A stretch of DNA of 64,000 nucleotides, from contig NZ_BPLZ01000002.1 in assembly GCF_019656335.1 (NCBI RefSeq), forward strand, positions 304,904-368,903, read 5' to 3'. Shown piece after piece: positions 8,574-19,305 of the stretch. The position numbers were made by a program, and so were the translations under genes. The notes under the pieces were generated by a model. It ran no database searches. It was given only the letters and a program-made list of their open reading frames with translations, and was not told where the DNA came from. How positions within the stretch are numbered: the stretch's first letter is position 1; each line of letters opens with the position of its first letter. Origin of the DNA: Pseudomonas sp. NCCP-436. Its GTDB lineage: Bacteria > Pseudomonadota > Gammaproteobacteria > Pseudomonadales > Pseudomonadaceae.

Positions 8574-9026
8574 ATGAAAATCGTCATCCTTTCAGGATCG
8601 GTTTACGGTACTGCGGAAGAGGTCGCCCGCCATGCCGAACGCCTGCTAAAGGCTGCGGGTCTGGAAGCCTGTCACAAGCCGAACCTGAGCCTGGACGAGC
8701 TGCTGGCTTTCGCCCCGGATGCCGTCCTGACCGTGACCTCGACCACCGGGATGGGCGAGTTGCCGGACAACCTGTTGCCGCTTTACGGCGAATTGCGCGA
8801 GCGCCTGCCAGCCGTATGGCACGGCCTGCCGGGTGCTGTGCTGGCGTTGGGCGACTCCAGCTACGAAAACTTCTGTGGCGGTGGGGAGCTGATTCGCGAG
8901 CTCTATGCCGAGCTTGGGCTGCGTGAGATGCAGGAAATGCTGCGTCTGGACGCCAGCGAAAGCGTTACTCCGGAAAGTGATGCCGAGCCCTGGTTGCAGG
9001 AGTTGGTCGCTGCGCTGAAAGCCTGA
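8574..9026 (+). CDS. Flavodoxin (MioC-like)
   Basis: 150 residues. FMN-binding features are the phosphate loop SGSVYGTAEEVA (7-18), the STTGMGELPDN loop (56-66) and GDSSYENFCGGG (93-104), as in short-chain MioC/flavodoxin-like electron carriers. The ATG follows CTGGAG closely. In pseudomonads a flavodoxin next to the folM-folE-folX genes is a familiar arrangement, although here they are divergently transcribed with the PilZ-like gene between. Likely electron partner is unknown. Confidence 0.93.
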   Translation: MKIVILSGSVYGTAEEVARHAERLLKAAGLEACHKPNLSLDELLAFAPDAVLTVTSTTGMGELPDNLLPLYGELRERLPAVWHGLPGAVLALGDSSYENFCGGGELIRELYAELGLREMQEMLRLDASESVTPESDAEPWLQELVAALKA

Positions 9027-9152
9027 GTTACTACCAACTGCCGTATTGACCGGCAAGGTCATCAGGATGGCTGCCAGGGCGAGTTCCGACAGGTGGCAGG
9101 CGAACTAGACTGCAGTCACCACCAAACACATAACAATATCGAGGTGACCGAC

Positions 9153-9929
9153 GTGAATGCTCCACTGACTCCTCCTGTGGTAAGGAACCAGGTGTCCGAG
9201 GCCGAATGGCGCACGCGCGTCGACCTGGCTGCCTGCTATCGCCTGATCGCTCTGTATGGTTGGGACGACCTGATCTTCACCCATATTTCAGCCAAGGTGC
9301 CGGGTACCGAGGACTTCCTGATCAACCCCTACGGGCTGATGTTCCACGAAATCACCGCCTCCAGCCTGGTGAAGGTCGATCTGGCGGGCAACAAGCTGAT
9401 GGACAGCCCCTTCGACATCAATCCGGCTGGTTACACCATTCACAGTGCCGTGCACGAGGTGCGCCAGGATGTCGGCTGCGTATTGCATATCCACACTCCG
9501 GCTGGAATCGCCGTATCGGCGCAAAAGCAGGGGCTGCTGCCTCTGTCGCAGCAGTCGTTATTTGTCCTCTCCAGCCTGGCTTATCACGCCTACGAGGGAG
9601 TAGCGCTGAATCATGAGGAGAAGGCCCGGCTGCAGGCTGATCTGGGCGACAAGAGCTTCATGATCCTGCCCAATCACGGTCTGCTGACCGCCTTCGGCAA
9701 CATCGCTGATGCATTCCTCGGAATGTTCACCCTGCAGCGTGCCTGCGAAATCCAGATCATGGCACAGAGCGGTGGCGCCGAGCTGATTCACATCCCGCAA
9801 CAGATTCTCGATGGCGCCCGGGAGATGATTGCCGGGGTGATGAAAAGTCCTCAGGGGATGGGGGGCGCGTTGCCCTGGCCGGCACTGCTGCGCAGGCTCG
9901 ATGCGCAAATGCCGGGCTATGACCAGTGA
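9153..9929 (+). CDS. Class II aldolase/adducin family protein
   Basis: 258 residues from a GTG at 9153, preceded by GAGGTG six bases upstream; extending to the upstream ATG adds residues with no family character. The aldolase fold is clear: FTHISAKVPG (about 42-51), the metal histidines in LHIHTPAG (His112, His114) and a third in LPNHGLLT (His175). Family members cleave or epimerise sugar phosphates (fuculose- or ribulose-phosphate types), but many pseudomonad copies have no known substrate. The SDR enzyme downstream is on the same strand, 193 bp away. Confidence 0.92.
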   Translation: MNAPLTPPVVRNQVSEAEWRTRVDLAACYRLIALYGWDDLIFTHISAKVPGTEDFLINPYGLMFHEITASSLVKVDLAGNKLMDSPFDINPAGYTIHSAVHEVRQDVGCVLHIHTPAGIAVSAQKQGLLPLSQQSLFVLSSLAYHAYEGVALNHEEKARLQADLGDKSFMILPNHGLLTAFGNIADAFLGMFTLQRACEIQIMAQSGGAELIHIPQQILDGAREMIAGVMKSPQGMGGALPWPALLRRLDAQMPGYDQ

Positions 9930-10122
9930 TGGGGCTGACCGACTGGCGTACTTAGCCCTTTGCCTGCGAGCAACTCGGCTGTGAGTTGAGTGGCGAGCGC
10001 CAGCTGGTGTCCATCACACCGTATTATCGACGGGCATTCAGGCAGCTCAGGCGCCCTTGTAGTGTGTCGGACGCTACCGGACACTCGGGAAACTGCAAGC
10101 CATCCGCGAGGGAGCGAACCGA

Positions 10123-11034
10123 ATGAGTGATGCTGTGCGTTTTGAAGATCAGGTGGTCGTTGTCACTGGTGCCGGTGGTGGCCTGGGGCGCGCTCATGCG
10201 CTGTTGTTTGCCCGCCATGGCGCCAGGGTTGTGGTCAACGATCTGGGTGGCAGCACCCACGGAGAAGGGGCCAGCGCCACCGCCGCAGATCGGGTTGTCG
10301 AGGAAATCCGTGCGCTGGGCGGCACGGCCGTGGCCAGTCACGATTCGGTGAGCGATGGCGAGCGCATCGTGCAGGCCGCTCTGGATCATTTCGGTCGTAT
10401 CGACGTGCTGGTAAACAATGCCGGCATTTTGCGCGACAAGAGCTTCCACAAAATGGAGGACGCGGACTGGGAGCTGGTCTACAAGGTGCATGTCGAAGGC
10501 GCCTACAAGACTACCCGGGCTGCCTGGCCTTATCTGCGCGAGCAGAATTACGGGCGAGTTATTTTCACTTCCTCCACCTCCGGCATTTACGGCAATTTCG
10601 GTCAGAGCAACTACGGAATGGCCAAGCTTGGCCTGTACGGGCTGACCCGCACCCTGGCCATTGAAGGGCGTAAGAACAACATTCTGGTCAATGCCATTGC
10701 CCCTACCGGGGCCACCCGCATGACTGAAGGACTGATTCCCCCGAAGGTTTTCGAGCAGCTAAAGCCCGAGCTGATCAGCCCGTTGGTGGTGTATTTGGGC
10801 AGTGGAGCCTGTCAGGACAGTGGTGGTCTGTTCGAGGTCGGTGGTGGCTGGATCGGCAAGGTTCGCTGGGAGCGTAGCCTGGGCGTGGGCTTCGACCCTG
10901 CGGTCGGCTTTGGCCCGGAGGATGTTGCAGCCCAGTGGCAGCAGATCTGCGATTTCGGCGACGCTGTGCACCCGGCCGACAATATTGAGGCGTTGCGGGA
11001 AATGATGGCCAATCTGCAGAAATACGCTGTCTGA
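10123..11034 (+). CDS. SDR oxidoreductase, (3R)-hydroxyacyl dehydrogenase-like
   Basis: 303 residues. Classical SDR motifs: TGAGGGLG (15-22), NNAG (98-101), catalytic Ser151 and YGMAK (Tyr164, Lys168). The opening VVVVTGAGGGLGRAHALLFARHGARVVV and the VVNDLGG segment are typical of dehydrogenase domains of peroxisomal multifunctional enzyme type 2-like proteins, suggesting a 3-hydroxyacyl-CoA or steroid-like substrate. A GAGGGAG ribosome site precedes the ATG. No MaoC hydratase or acyl-CoA ligase is adjacent, so the pathway is unresolved. Confidence 0.92.
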   Translation: MSDAVRFEDQVVVVTGAGGGLGRAHALLFARHGARVVVNDLGGSTHGEGASATAADRVVEEIRALGGTAVASHDSVSDGERIVQAALDHFGRIDVLVNNAGILRDKSFHKMEDADWELVYKVHVEGAYKTTRAAWPYLREQNYGRVIFTSSTSGIYGNFGQSNYGMAKLGLYGLTRTLAIEGRKNNILVNAIAPTGATRMTEGLIPPKVFEQLKPELISPLVVYLGSGACQDSGGLFEVGGGWIGKVRWERSLGVGFDPAVGFGPEDVAAQWQQICDFGDAVHPADNIEALREMMANLQKYAV

Positions 11035-11076
11035 GCTGAAGCCCGAATACTTGGGAAACTCAGCTTTCGGCCAAAA

Positions 11077-11100
11077 GGAACCGCCCCGAAGGGCGGTTCC
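11077..11100 (-). terminator. Terminator of the branched-chain amino-acid transporter operon
   Basis: Perfect 10-bp arms GGAACCGCCC / GGGCGGTTCC with a 4-nt loop (TTCG on the minus strand, a stable tetraloop), followed on the minus strand by CTTTTGG. Located 24 bp after the livF stop. It may also stop the convergent SDR transcript. Confidence 0.8.
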
Positions 11101-11123
11101 GGTGCTGCCTGGGTCGGCTAGCT

Positions 11124-11825
11124 CTAGCCGCCCAGATAGGCGTCACGAACCTTTGGATCATTAAGCAGCTGTTCGCCGCTGCCGCTCATGACTATGTGGC
11201 CGTTCTCCAGTACATAGCCGCGATCCGCCAGCTTCAGCGCCTGGTTGGCGTTCTGCTCGACCAGGAAAATGGTCACGCCATCCTTGCGCAGCTGTTCGAT
11301 GATGTCGAAGATCTGCTGGATGATGATCGGCGCCAACCCCAGCGACGGCTCGTCCAGCAGCAGCAGCTTGGGCTTGCTCATCAGTGCGCGGCCGATGGCG
11401 AGCATCTGCTGTTCGCCACCGGACATGGTGCCGGCACGCTGGGCGAAGCGCTCCTGCAGGCGCGGGAACAGGTGTAGCACCTTTTCCATCTGTTCCTGAT
11501 TCTCGGCCTTGCTGCCGAAGAAGCCGCCCATGGCCAGGTTCTCCTCGACGGTCAGGCGGGCGAACACGCGACGGCCTTCCGGCACGATGGCGATGCTCTT
11601 GCGCATGATCTCGGGGGTGTCCATGCCCACCAGTTCCTCACCCATGTAGCGGATGCTGCCGCTGGTGGCCCGCGGGTTGCCGCAGAGGGTCATCAGCAGG
11701 GTGGACTTGCCGGCACCATTGGCACCGATCAGGGTAACGATCTCGCCTTGCTCGACCTCGATGCTGACGTCGTGCAACGCCTGGATCTTGCCGTAGAAGG
11801 TGGAGACGTTCTGGAAACTCAGCAT
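11124..11825 (-). CDS. livF: Branched-chain amino-acid ABC transporter ATP-binding protein LivF (BraG)
   Basis: 233 residues. Walker A GANGAGKST (34-42), ABC signature MSGGEQQ, Walker B KLLLLDEPSLGLAP and the switch His region are intact. It is the second ATPase of the high-affinity leucine/isoleucine/valine importer. Start is 2 nt from the livG stop. The end of the operon is marked by a strong hairpin. The whole set corresponds to P. aeruginosa braCDEFG. Confidence 0.96.
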   Translation of the reverse strand: MLSFQNVSTFYGKIQALHDVSIEVEQGEIVTLIGANGAGKSTLLMTLCGNPRATSGSIRYMGEELVGMDTPEIMRKSIAIVPEGRRVFARLTVEENLAMGGFFGSKAENQEQMEKVLHLFPRLQERFAQRAGTMSGGEQQMLAIGRALMSKPKLLLLDEPSLGLAPIIIQQIFDIIEQLRKDGVTIFLVEQNANQALKLADRGYVLENGHIVMSGSGEQLLNDPKVRDAYLGG

Positions 11826-11827
11826 GC

Positions 11828-12591
11828 TTACGCCTCCCCCAGATAGGCTTTGATCACGTCCGGGTTGCTACGGATCTGCTCCGGCGTACCGTCGGCCAGG
11901 GGGGTGCCCTGGTTGATCACGTAGATGTGGTCGGAAATGCTCATCACCAGCTTCATGTCGTGCTCGATCAGCAGCACGGTGACACCGTGCTGGTCACGCA
12001 GCATGGCAATCAGCGCTTTCAGATCCTCGGTTTCGCGCGGGTTGAGGCCGGCGGCCGGTTCGTCGAGCATCAGGATGCTCGGACGGGTCATCATGCAGCG
12101 GGCGATCTCCAGACGACGCTGCTGGCCGTAGGCCAGGGTGCCGGCACTGCGGTTGGCAAAATCCACCAGGTTGACCTGCTCCAGCCAGTGCGCGGCGAAT
12201 TCCATCGCCTCGCGCTCGCTGCGGCGGAAGCCCGGTGTCTTGAACAGGCCGGCCAGGTAGCTGGTGTTCAGGTGACGGTGCTGGGCTACCAGCAGGTTTT
12301 CCACCGCGGTCATGTCCTTGAACAGACGTACGTTCTGGAACGTCCGCACCACGCCCTTGGCGGCAATCTTGTGACCTGGCAGGCCCTCGATCGACTCGCC
12401 ATTGAGGCGGATGCTGCCGGAGGTCGGCCGATAGAAGCCGGTCAGACAGTTGAATACCGTGGTCTTGCCGGCGCCGTTCGGGCCGATCATGGAGACCACT
12501 TGCTTTTCATTTACTTTGAGGGCCACCTCGTTGACGGCCAGCAGGCCGCCGAAACGCATGGTCAGGCCGCTCACTTCCAGGATCGGGCGGC

Positions 12592-12595
<4 letters not shown>
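11828..12595 (-). CDS. livG: Branched-chain amino-acid ABC transporter ATP-binding protein LivG (BraF)
   Basis: 255 residues. Walker [10 protein letters not shown] (38-46), the family variant signature [13 protein letters not shown] in place of LSGGQ, and Walker [15 protein letters not shown] are present. Pairs with LivF to drive import through LivH/LivM. Overlaps the livM stop by 4 nt, so it is translationally coupled. Confidence 0.96.
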
Positions 12596-14768
<2,173 letters not shown>

Positions 14769-14839
14769 TGCCTAACTCCTGGGCCCAACGCAAAGCGGCG
14801 CTTGTGGCGCAGCGCAGGACCGGAATTCTTCTGATAAAC

Positions 14840-14868
14840 AAAGCCCACTGGACGGGTCAGTGGGCTTT
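14840..14868 (-). terminator. Intercistronic hairpin between braC and livH
   Basis: Perfect 11-bp arms AAAGCCCACTG / CAGTGGGCTTT with a 7-nt loop; on the minus strand it is followed by GTTTATC. Position just after braC suggests a partial terminator or mRNA-stabilising hairpin that raises braC relative to the downstream permease genes, a known pattern for ABC importers. Confidence 0.7.
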
Positions 14869-14885
14869 GGGCTCTGACGGGAAGC

Positions 14886-16007
14886 TTACTTGGCTTCGGA
14901 CTTGGTGCCGTCCTGATGCCACTCGTAGACCACGAAGTTGAAGTTCTTCAGGTCACCCTTCTCGTCAAACTCCAGTTCGCCGGTAGGCGTATTGAAGGTA
15001 TTGGAGCGCAGAGCTGCGGCTACTTTTGCGGTGTCGGTGCTGCCGGCTTTCTCGATGCCTTCGGCGATCACCTGAACGGCGGCATAGGCGGGGAATACGA
15101 ACGGGCCGCTCGGGTCTTCGTTCTTGGCCTTGAACGCTTCGACCAGCGCCTGGTTGGCCGGATCCTGATCGAAGGACTTCGGCAGGGTAACCAGCAGGCC
15201 TTCGGAGGCCGGGCCGGCAATGGCCGAGATTTCCTTGTTGCCTACGCCCTCAGGGCCCATGAACTTGACGTTGAGACCGCGTTCTTTGGTCTGGCGCAGC
15301 AGCAGACCAAGTTCCGGGTGGTAGCCGCCGTAATAGACGAAGTCGACACCGGCCTGGTTGAGCTTGGCAATCAGTGCGGAGAAGTCCTTGTCGCCGGCGT
15401 TGATGCCTTCGAACATGGCGACTTTCACGCCTTTCTCTTCCAGTTTTTGTTTGACTGCGGTGGCAATGCCTTCGCCATACTGCTGCTTGTCGTGGATTAC
15501 GGCAACGCTGCTGGGTTTGATATGGTCGGCAATGAAGTTGCCTGCAGTCGGGCCCTGCAGGCTGTCCAGACCGATGGTGCGGAAGATCAGCTCATAGCCG
15601 CGGGAAGTGATTTCCGGGCTGGTGGAGGCCGCGGTGATCATCAGGATGCCTTCATCCTCGTAGATGTCCGAGGCTGGCTGAGTGGAGCTGGAACAGAGGT
15701 GGCCGACGACAAACTTGACGCCGTCATTGACGATCTTGTTGGCAACGGCAACGGCTTGTTTCGGGTCGCAGGCGTCATCGTAAACCACGCCTTCGAGTTG
15801 GGCGCCATTGACGCCACCGGCCTTGTTGATCTGCTCGATGGCCATCTTGGCCCCGATGAACTGCATCTCGCCGTACTGGGCAACGGCACCGGTTACCGGG
15901 CCGGCCAGGCCGATCTTGATGTTGTCGGCTGCTACCGAATAGCTGGCAACCCCTGCCAGCGCCATTGCCGCGAACAGCTTGGAAATCTGCTTAGTAGCCT
16001 TGTTCAT
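14886..16007 (-). CDS. braC: Branched-chain amino-acid periplasmic binding protein BraC
   Basis: 373 residues. A Sec signal peptide (about 1-26, ending SYSVAA) precedes a type I periplasmic binding fold: IKIGLAGPVTGAVAQYG, then the ligand-contact segment GHLCSSSTQPASDIYEDEGI. It captures leucine, isoleucine, valine and, in P. aeruginosa BraC, alanine and threonine too. The ATG follows GTGGAG. First gene of the operon; a plausible sigma-70 promoter lies about 100 bp upstream. Confidence 0.96.
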   Translation of the reverse strand: MNKATKQISKLFAAMALAGVASYSVAADNIKIGLAGPVTGAVAQYGEMQFIGAKMAIEQINKAGGVNGAQLEGVVYDDACDPKQAVAVANKIVNDGVKFVVGHLCSSSTQPASDIYEDEGILMITAASTSPEITSRGYELIFRTIGLDSLQGPTAGNFIADHIKPSSVAVIHDKQQYGEGIATAVKQKLEEKGVKVAMFEGINAGDKDFSALIAKLNQAGVDFVYYGGYHPELGLLLRQTKERGLNVKFMGPEGVGNKEISAIAGPASEGLLVTLPKSFDQDPANQALVEAFKAKNEDPSGPFVFPAYAAVQVIAEGIEKAGSTDTAKVAAALRSNTFNTPTGELEFDEKGDLKNFNFVVYEWHQDGTKSEAK

Positions 16008-16109
16008 GAGTGCTCCACTCGTTGTTGTATCTATTGTTGTAGTTCTTGCTGCCTAAGCTGCAGAGCCGGATGGTATCCGACCAGGCCTCCCTGGCAACTG
16101 TACCGGAAC

Positions 16110-16137
16110 AGTGTAGAGCGCTAATTTGCGTCTTGAA
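16110..16137 (-). promoter_or_regulatory. Candidate sigma-70 promoter of braC
   Basis: On the minus strand TTCAAG (16132-16137), a 16-bp spacer, then TACACT (16110-16115), about 100 bp before the braC start. Agreement with consensus is moderate, so this is one possible site only. Confidence 0.35.
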
Positions 16138-16222
16138 AAGCCGGTAGTGGGAGGCTGCTCACGGTGTGTCGCTTAAGTGCAATGAACGTATAGAAATACG
16201 GCGCGTCCATTCAGTCGGCTGC

Positions 16223-16250
16223 TTGTCAGGGGTACAGGCGGCGCTATCAT
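16223..16250 (+). promoter_or_regulatory. Sigma-70 promoter upstream of the DUF2288 gene
   Basis: TTGTCA (16223-16228), 16-bp spacer and TATCAT (16245-16250): five of six matches in each hexamer. It places a transcript start about 37 bp before the ATG at 16294. The 286-bp gap 16008-16293 holds only this and the divergent braC promoter as far as I can see. Confidence 0.55.
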
Positions 16251-16293
16251 GCGTGCCTGCACTGAACTGCCAACCTTAAGGGGCGTACCGATA

Positions 16294-16608
16294 ATGGATG
16301 AAACAAGCACTCTCTATGCCAAGTTGCTTGGTGAAACTGCCGCCATTCGTTGGCAGGAGCTGCAGCCGTTCTTTGCCCGTGGGGCGTTGCTCTGGGTTGA
16401 TGGTCAGGCGGATTTGATCGCTGTGGCGCAGGCCGTAGCCAGCGACGACCGCGACCAGGTGGCCGAATGGATGGCGCAGGGTGTATTGGGGCGGCTTGAA
16501 GATGGGCGTGCCGAGGATCTTTTGCAGCGCGACCCGCAGCTCTGGGCTGTGGTGGTGGCGCCCTGGGTGCTGGTTCAGGAGAGGGCATTGCAGGAGACGC
16601 TGCACTGA
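16294..16608 (+). CDS. DUF2288 family protein
   Basis: 104 residues from the ATG at 16294, preceded by AAGGGG. The protein is small and soluble with the DUF2288 pattern: LYAKLLGETAAIRW, ELQPFFARGALLWV and a C-terminal DPQLWAVVVAPWVLVQE. Function unknown. The same two small genes (this and the DUF5064 gene) follow braC divergently in P. aeruginosa as I recall it, so the position is conserved. Confidence 0.88.
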   Translation: MDETSTLYAKLLGETAAIRWQELQPFFARGALLWVDGQADLIAVAQAVASDDRDQVAEWMAQGVLGRLEDGRAEDLLQRDPQLWAVVVAPWVLVQERALQETLH

Positions 16609-16676
16609 AGTGGTGCTTCAGCAGGGGCGCCGAGGCTGGTCTAGACTGCCTTGGGTCAGTCCATTGGAGCGTCCCC

Positions 16677-17045
16677 ATGTTTGAGCCAGGTCATCTGCAT
16701 CGCAGTCGTCCACCTGGTGCGGCCGGGCAGCCGGCTTACAGCATTGATTTCCATTATGAGGTTCGCCAGAACCCGCAGGAGGGTGCGATGCTGCACGGTC
16801 GACTGTCAGGGAGGATTGGCGAGCGCGATTTCGAGGAAACCTTCGAGCTACATCGGGACATGGCGTTCAACTTCGCCAGCGTGATCGGCCGTCTGCTGGC
16901 CCGCCATGGCCTGCATCCGGAGTCGGGCCTGATTATGCGCGAGCACAGTGAATATGATGTGATCTTCGAGGACATCCGAGCCAAGTTGCAGATTCGGCCG
17001 GGTGAAACGGTGGATCTCGATCATTTGCAGAGCGACGGTCTGTAG
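16677..17045 (+). CDS. DUF5064 family protein
   Basis: 122 residues, soluble, with the DUF5064 features PGHLHRS near the start, YSIDFHYEVR (about 21-30) and a central SGRIGERDFEETFELHRD. It is found essentially in pseudomonads and has no known function. Lies 68 bp after the DUF2288 gene on the same strand and probably shares its message. Confidence 0.85.
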   Translation: MFEPGHLHRSRPPGAAGQPAYSIDFHYEVRQNPQEGAMLHGRLSGRIGERDFEETFELHRDMAFNFASVIGRLLARHGLHPESGLIMREHSEYDVIFEDIRAKLQIRPGETVDLDHLQSDGL

Positions 17046-17071
17046 CAAAGCTCAGATCATCGCCGGAAGGT

Positions 17072-17290
17072 TCAAGCAGTAGCAAAGCCTGCGGGATAGG
17101 CGAGGGCAGCCTGGCTGCTTTGTACTTCGGCAATGGTTTCGCGTACCACCTGCTTGGCCAGACAGGCACACTTGCCGCACTGGCTAGCGATGCCAAGCGC
17201 ACCGCGCACTTCACGGTAGCTGCAGCAGCCTTCGTAAACTGCATCGCGAATCTGGCCGTCGGTTACACCTTCACAGAGGCAGACGTACAT
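17072..17290 (-). CDS. bfd: Bacterioferritin-associated ferredoxin Bfd
   Basis: 72 residues. The [2Fe-2S] ligands have the Bfd spacing: Cys4 and Cys6 (VCLCEGVTD), Cys38 and Cys41 (QCGKC). Bfd delivers electrons to bacterioferritin BfrB to reduce and release stored iron when iron is scarce. A Fur-box-like site lies 42-60 bp upstream of the start, consistent with iron repression. No bacterioferritin gene is adjacent on this side. Confidence 0.95.
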   Translation of the reverse strand: MYVCLCEGVTDGQIRDAVYEGCCSYREVRGALGIASQCGKCACLAKQVVRETIAEVQSSQAALAYPAGFATA

Positions 17291-17331
17291 AAGGCAAGGC
17301 TCGTCCTGGGTGATTCTTTGATGTCAGGGAT

Positions 17332-17350
17332 ACTAATGCTAATGAGAATG
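17332..17350 (-). promoter_or_regulatory. Fur box upstream of bfd
   Basis: The plus-strand 19-mer ACTAATGCTAATGAGAATG has three consecutive AATG-ending hexamers and matches the Fur consensus at about 12 of 19 positions. It is positioned over the expected bfd promoter. bfd is a known Fur target in P. aeruginosa. Confidence 0.65.
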
Positions 17351-17419
17351 CTTGTCAAAGGCTGTTTGCGAGCATTCTCTCATCAGTGCAGGCCTGCCTT
17401 GGGACGAACCAATGAAGGA

Positions 17420-17453
17420 GGATTACAGGCGCCCCGGCGGACGCCTGTAATCC
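17420..17453 (-). terminator. Terminator after rnt
   Basis: Perfect 12-bp arms GGATTACAGGCG (17420-17431) and CGCCTGTAATCC (17442-17453) with a 10-nt loop, starting 5 nt past the rnt stop on the minus strand. The following minus-strand sequence TCCTTCATTGG is only moderately T-rich, but the stem is strong. Confidence 0.65.
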
Positions 17454-17457
17454 AGAG

Positions 17458-18132
17458 CTAGGAATAGAAATCGTCCCAGCCGCCCATTTCTTTCCAGCGG
17501 TTGACGATGCCGCAGAACAGCTCGGCGGTTTTCTCGGTGTCGTAGCGGGCCGAATGTGCCTCCTTGCCGTCAAATTCAATGCCGGCAGCCTGGCAGGCCT
17601 TGGCCAGTACGGTTTGGCCATAGGCCAAGCCGGCCAGTGTGGCGGTATCGAAGCTGGAGAAGGGGTGGAAGGGGTTGCGCTTGATGCCGCAGCGAGCTAC
17701 CGCGGCGTTGAGAAAGCCAAGGTCGAAGCTGCTGTTGTGGCCTACGAGGATGGCGCGTTTGCAACCGGCCGATTTGATCGCCTTGCGCAGGCCCTTGAAG
17801 ATTTCGCCCAGAGCATGCTCCTCACTGACCGCCATGCGCAGCGGATGGTCGAGCTTGATGCCGGTGAACTCCAGTGCGGCCTGCTCAATGTTGGCGCCTT
17901 CGAAAGGTTCAATGCGGAAGAACTGGGTGTGATCCGGATAGAGAAAGCCCGCTTCGTCCATGGCGATGGTGGTGGCGGCGATCTCCAGCAGAGCATCGGT
18001 CGCGCAGTTGAATCCGCCGGTTTCCACGTCCACTACCACCGGTAGGTAGCCACGAAAGCGGGCTGCCATCGGAGTTCGCGGGCCGGCTGGCAGGGTGGTG
18101 TCCAGTTCGTCTTCGAAGTTTTCTTCACTCAC
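17458..18132 (-). CDS. rnt: Ribonuclease T
   Basis: 224 residues. A DEDD-family 3'-5' exonuclease: Asp35 and Glu37 in [10 protein letters not shown], Asp137 in [10 protein letters not shown], His193 and Asp198 in [10 protein letters not shown]. It trims the 3' CCA-adjacent end of tRNA precursors and matures 5S and 23S rRNA. Its start overlaps the pyrC stop by 4 nt, so the pair is co-translated. In P. aeruginosa I recall a peroxiredoxin gene between rnt and bfd; here it is absent. Confidence 0.96.
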   Translation of the reverse strand: MSEENFEDELDTTLPAGPRTPMAARFRGYLPVVVDVETGGFNCATDALLEIAATTIAMDEAGFLYPDHTQFFRIEPFEGANIEQAALEFTGIKLDHPLRMAVSEEHALGEIFKGLRKAIKSAGCKRAILVGHNSSFDLGFLNAAVARCGIKRNPFHPFSSFDTATLAGLAYGQTVLAKACQAAGIEFDGKEAHSARYDTEKTAELFCGIVNRWKEMGGWDDFYS

Positions 18133-19175
18133 GCCGGTGTCTCCAGCAGTTTCCAGCGCAGCGTCTCGCCGGCGCGTAGCGGTACCACGGATTGTTCGCC
18201 CAGAGGCAGGCTGGCCGGCATGTCCCAGAACTGGCGCACCAGGGTGATACTGTCGGTGTTACGGGGCAGGCCGTAGAAGTCCGGCCCGTGATGGCTGGCG
18301 AAGGCCTCCAGACGATTCAGTGCATTGCGTTGCTCGAAGGCTTCGGCATACAGCTCGATGGCAGCATGGGCGGTGTAGCAGCCTGCGCAGCCACAGGCTG
18401 CTTCCTTGGCATGCTGGGCGTGGGGGGCTGAGTCGGTGCCGAGGAAGAAACGCTTATCGCCGCTGGTGGCGGCGTCGAGTAGAGCTTCCTGATGTACGTT
18501 GCGCTTGAGGATCGGCAGGCAGTAGAAGTGCGGGCGGATGCCGCCGACCAGCATGTGGTTGCGGTTGTACAGCAGGTGATGGGCTGTGATGGTTGCGCCC
18601 AGGTTGCTGGCCCGGCTCTGTACGAACTGCACGGCATCACCGGTGGTGATGTGTTCGAACACCACCTTCAGAGTCGGGAAACGCTCCACCACGCGTAGCA
18701 GATGTTCGTCGATGAAACGCTTCTCGCGGTCGAACACGTCAACCTCGGCGCGGGTCACCTCGCCATGCACCAGCAATGGCATGCCGGACTCGGCCATGGC
18801 CTCAAGTACCGGGAAGATGTTGTCGATGCCGGTCACGCCGGAGGCGGAGTTGGTGGTGGCACCGGCCGGATAGAGCTTGGCCGCGTGGACGAAGCCGCTG
18901 GCTTTGGCGTTGCGGATGTCCTCGGGTGTGGTGTTGTCGGTGAGATAGAGCACCATCAACGGCTCGAAGCGGCTGCCGGCCGGGCGGACGGCAAGAATGC
19001 GCTGACGGTAGGCCTCAGCCTCGGCGGCGTTGCGTACTGGAGGTACCAGGTTGGGCATGATGATGGCACGGCCGAAGGTGCGGGCCGCGTCGGCAACGGT
19101 ATGCACGAGCACCGCGCCATCGCGCAGGTGAATGTGCCAGTCGTCGGGGCGCAAGAGTGTCAGTCGGTCGGACAT
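18129..19175 (-). CDS. pyrC: Dihydroorotase PyrC
   Basis: 348 residues, the type II (E. coli PyrC-like) form. It cyclises carbamoyl-aspartate to dihydroorotate in pyrimidine synthesis. Metal ligands are His14 and His16 ([10 protein letters not shown]) and the lysine that becomes carboxylated is Lys100 ([14 protein letters not shown]). A later segment FLGTDSAPH carries the catalytic Asp. Divergent from motY. Confidence 0.97.
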   Translation of the reverse strand: MSDRLTLLRPDDWHIHLRDGAVLVHTVADAARTFGRAIIMPNLVPPVRNAAEAEAYRQRILAVRPAGSRFEPLMVLYLTDNTTPEDIRNAKASGFVHAAKLYPAGATTNSASGVTGIDNIFPVLEAMAESGMPLLVHGEVTRAEVDVFDREKRFIDEHLLRVVERFPTLKVVFEHITTGDAVQFVQSRASNLGATITAHHLLYNRNHMLVGGIRPHFYCLPILKRNVHQEALLDAATSGDKRFFLGTDSAPHAQHAKEAACGCAGCYTAHAAIELYAEAFEQRNALNRLEAFASHHGPDFYGLPRNTDSITLVRQFWDMPASLPLGEQSVVPLRAGETLRWKLLETPA

Positions 19176-19242
19176 GGGGGCTTCCAGGCGGGCAAATCAG
19201 TCTGTGAATGCTACCGGAAAAGCCGTCTGCAGGCACGGGCTA

Positions 19243-19269
19243 TCAAGTTTCTCGCTCGGCGGCCGATAG
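19243..19269 (+). promoter_or_regulatory. FliA (sigma-28) promoter of motY
   Basis: TCAAG (19243-19247), exactly 14 bases, then GCCGATAG (19262-19269), 37 bp before the motY GTG. This equals the pseudomonad flagellar sigma-28 consensus and has the same spacing as the site at the chemoreceptor gene at 51.2 kb. Confidence 0.85.
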
Positions 19270-19305
19270 TGCTGGCGAATACCGTGATTCAAGCTGGAGC
19301 CCGTC

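Noticed and set aside
14916..16124. 402-codon frame antisense to braC
   Set aside because: Shadow of the binding-protein gene; its sequence has no domain and no ribosome site.
17420..17453. CGCCTGTAATCC resembling the start of the human Alu element
   Set aside because: A 12-base chance match; it is one arm of the rnt terminator, so not contamination.
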